A DNA stretch of 64,000 bases from Psychrobacter coccoides (GTDB lineage Bacteria > Pseudomonadota > Gammaproteobacteria > Pseudomonadales > Moraxellaceae): the NCBI RefSeq assembly GCF_017498085.1, contig NZ_JAGBKM010000014.1, forward strand, positions 26,705 through 90,704, in the 5' to 3' direction. A program made the position numbers and the translations under genes. The notes below the pieces were generated by a model. The model did no database searches and was not told where the DNA came from. It worked only from the letters and a program-made list of their open reading frames with translations. Positions 62,551-64,000 of this stretch are shown here, piece by piece. Each line of letters opens with the position of its first letter. Position 1 is the stretch's first letter.

Positions 62551-62636
62551 GCGCTACTGGGATGCTTTCTGTTCAAAATATAGGTTGCGCAGCCTCTGGG
62601 AACGCAGCACGCAAGTAAAATTTATACCAGTAGCGC
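62551..62636 (-). repeat. Dispersed 86-bp repeat with inverted ends, copy A
   Basis: GCGCTACTGG at 62551-62560 is exactly complementary to CCAGTAGCGC at 62627-62636. A diverged copy lies in the opposite orientation after rpoC (49125-49212). No coding potential. Confidence 0.75.
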
Positions 62637-62720
62637 ATTTAAATCCATAACAGTTTTACATTCAGCTGACTATACAATAATCAAAGAGAAGTATAGTACC
62701 CATATCACTGATTATTCACC

Positions 62721-62752
62721 AAAAAAAAGCCACCCTATAAAGGATGGCTTTT
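62721..62752 (-). terminator. Terminator after tuf
   Basis: On the minus strand AAAAGCCATCC, loop, GGGTGGCTTTTTTTT: an 11-bp stem with one mismatch and a long T run, 40 bases after the tuf stop. Confidence 0.9.
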
Positions 62753-62791
62753 CACTAATCAATACCTTCATCAGCTTACGCTGAGTATCAT

Positions 62792-63982
62792 TTAGTTTTT
62801 AACGTTAGCTACCACACCAGCACCTACAGTACGGCCACCTTCACGGATAGCGAAACGTAGGCCTTTATCCATAGCGATTGGGTGGATAAGCTCTACGCTC
62901 ATCTCAACGTTGTCGCCTGGCATAACCATTTCAGTACCGTCTTGTAGCTGGATTGCGCCAGTCACGTCAGTGGTACGGAAGTAGAACTGTGGACGATAGC
63001 CGTTTAGGAATGGCGTGTGACGACCACCTTCTTCTTTCGATAGTACGTATACTTCGGCGTCGAAGTTGGTGTGCGGGGTGATTGAACCTGGCTTCGCTAG
63101 TACTTGGCCACGTTGGACGTCTTCACGCTTGGTACCACGTAGTAGTACGCCACAGTTTTCACCAGCACGACCTTCGTCTAGAAGCTTACGGAACATCTCA
63201 ACACCAGTACAGGTGGTTTTTTGGGTGTCACGGATACCGACGATTTCGATTTCGTCGCCAACGCGTACGATACCTGATTCAACACGGCCGGTAACAACGG
63301 TACCACGACCTGAGATTGAGAAGACGTCTTCGATTGGCATTAGGAATGCTTTGTCGACGTCACGCTCTGGCTCTGGGATGTAGGTGTCTAGGGTTTCTAG
63401 TAGTTCTAGAACTGCTGGTTCGCCGTATTTGCCGTCGTCGCCTTTTAGGGCTTGGGTGGCACTACCTTTCATGATTGGGGTGTCGTCACCTGGGAAGTCG
63501 TAGTCGTTTAGAAGTTCACGTACTTCCATTTCTACGAGCTCTAGCAACTCTTCGTCGTCTACTAGGTCACATTTGTTCATGAAGACGATGATGTAGGGTA
63601 CGCCAACCTGACGTGATAGCAGGATGTGCTCACGGGTTTGTGGCATTGGGCCGTCAGTGGCTGATACGACTAAGATTGCGCCGTCCATCTGAGCGGCACC
63701 AGTGATCATGTTTTTGACGTAGTCGGCGTGACCTGGGCAGTCAACGTGGGCGTAGTGACGGGTTTCGGTGTCATACTCTACGTGTGAGGTGTTGATGGTG
63801 ATGCCACGTGCTTTTTCTTCAGGCGCTGAGTCAATGGCTGCGTAGTCTTTGGCTTCGCCGCCTGAGGCTTTGGCTGCTACGGTTGCGATAGCGGCTGTTA
63901 GGGTGGTTTTACCGTGGTCAACGTGTCCGATGGTGCCGACGTTGACGTGGGGCTTGTTGCGTTCAAACTTGGCCTTTGCCAT
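62792..63982 (-). CDS. tuf: Elongation factor Tu
   Basis: GTPase that delivers aminoacyl-tRNA to the ribosome. G1 [10 protein letters not shown], switch I with [17 protein letters not shown]3 [22 protein letters not shown]4 NKCD and the C-terminal [15 protein letters not shown] are complete. 396 aa. AGAGGAAA precedes the ATG. Only this copy lies in the window; gammaproteobacteria often have a second one near fusA. Confidence 0.98.
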   Translation of the reverse strand: MAKAKFERNKPHVNVGTIGHVDHGKTTLTAAIATVAAKASGGEAKDYAAIDSAPEEKARGITINTSHVEYDTETRHYAHVDCPGHADYVKNMITGAAQMDGAILVVSATDGPMPQTREHILLSRQVGVPYIIVFMNKCDLVDDEELLELVEMEVRELLNDYDFPGDDTPIMKGSATQALKGDDGKYGEPAVLELLETLDTYIPEPERDVDKAFLMPIEDVFSISGRGTVVTGRVESGIVRVGDEIEIVGIRDTQKTTCTGVEMFRKLLDEGRAGENCGVLLRGTKREDVQRGQVLAKPGSITPHTNFDAEVYVLSKEEGGRHTPFLNGYRPQFYFRTTDVTGAIQLQDGTEMVMPGDNVEMSVELIHPIAMDKGLRFAIREGGRTVGAGVVANVKN

Positions 63983-64000
63983 GGGTATTTCCTCTTTATT

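Larger units (their letters stand above)
62339..62791. other. tuf-tRNA-Trp spacer
   Basis: About 450 bases without a gene. It contains repeat copy A (62551-62636), the tuf terminator (62721-62752) and otherwise AT-rich sequence that should include the tRNA-Trp/secE promoter. Confidence 0.5.

Overview
The window looks like chromosome of a gammaproteobacterium of the Moraxellaceae, most likely Psychrobacter. This is an inference from gene order (tuf, tRNA-Trp, secE, nusG, rplKAJL, rpoBC; mrcA, pilMNOPQ, aroKB, SPOR protein, gltBD), from the protein sequences (HemJ instead of HemG/HemY, RpoC of 1405 aa, PilMNOPQ), and from moderate base composition. Almost all of it is core genome. The exception is a short AT-rich accessory stretch at about 19.99-22.6 kb.

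Layout. 0-5 kb: a formate/nitrite-type channel, then leftward genes for two YbjQ-type proteins, a YecA/UPF0149-like protein, a very acidic small protein and a large Smp-like membrane protein. 5-11 kb (rightward): serB, a DUF368 (PopT-type) undecaprenyl-phosphate transporter, a small membrane protein, an SCP2-like protein, bioB and hemJ. 11-17 kb (leftward): a secreted NlpC/P60-like protein, a small membrane protein, rph and two tandem fadD paralogues. 17.7-20 kb: parC. 20-21.2 kb: a REP/RAYT module of three near-identical GTAG-type REP hairpins around a REP-associated tyrosine transposase and an AT-rich ORF of unknown function. 21.3-30.2 kb: a MATE-type transporter, a hemerythrin gene pair, a 175-bp MITE-like element, a Cof-type phosphatase, an AbgT transporter, a small membrane protein, a polyamine-binding lipoprotein and a FUSC protein. 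30.4-36.4 kb: gltBD. 37-45.6 kb: SPOR protein, aroB, aroK and the pilMNOPQ type IV pilus operon, with mrcA (PBP1a) divergent. 48.4-64 kb: a DUF6586-like gene and the complete transcription/translation cluster rpoC-rpoB-rplL-rplJ-rplA-rplK-nusG-secE-tRNA-Trp-tuf, all leftward.

The most interesting structures are non-coding. (1) In the REP/RAYT module, the conserved TAG of a REP tetranucleotide serves as the stop codon of the neighbouring ORF. (2) An approximately 86-bp repeat with inverted ends occurs in two diverged, oppositely oriented copies, one after rpoC and one between tuf and tRNA-Trp. (3) A MITE-like element with GGGCGTRTCC ends lies upstream of the Cof gene. (4) A 77-bp element with perfect 13-bp inverted ends lies upstream of the NlpC/P60-like gene and may be an IS200/IS605-type end. 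Many rho-independent terminators can be read directly and delimit the transcription units. No CRISPR array, prophage, integron or rRNA operon was seen, and no clearly new defence system beyond the uncharacterised ORF inside the REP module.
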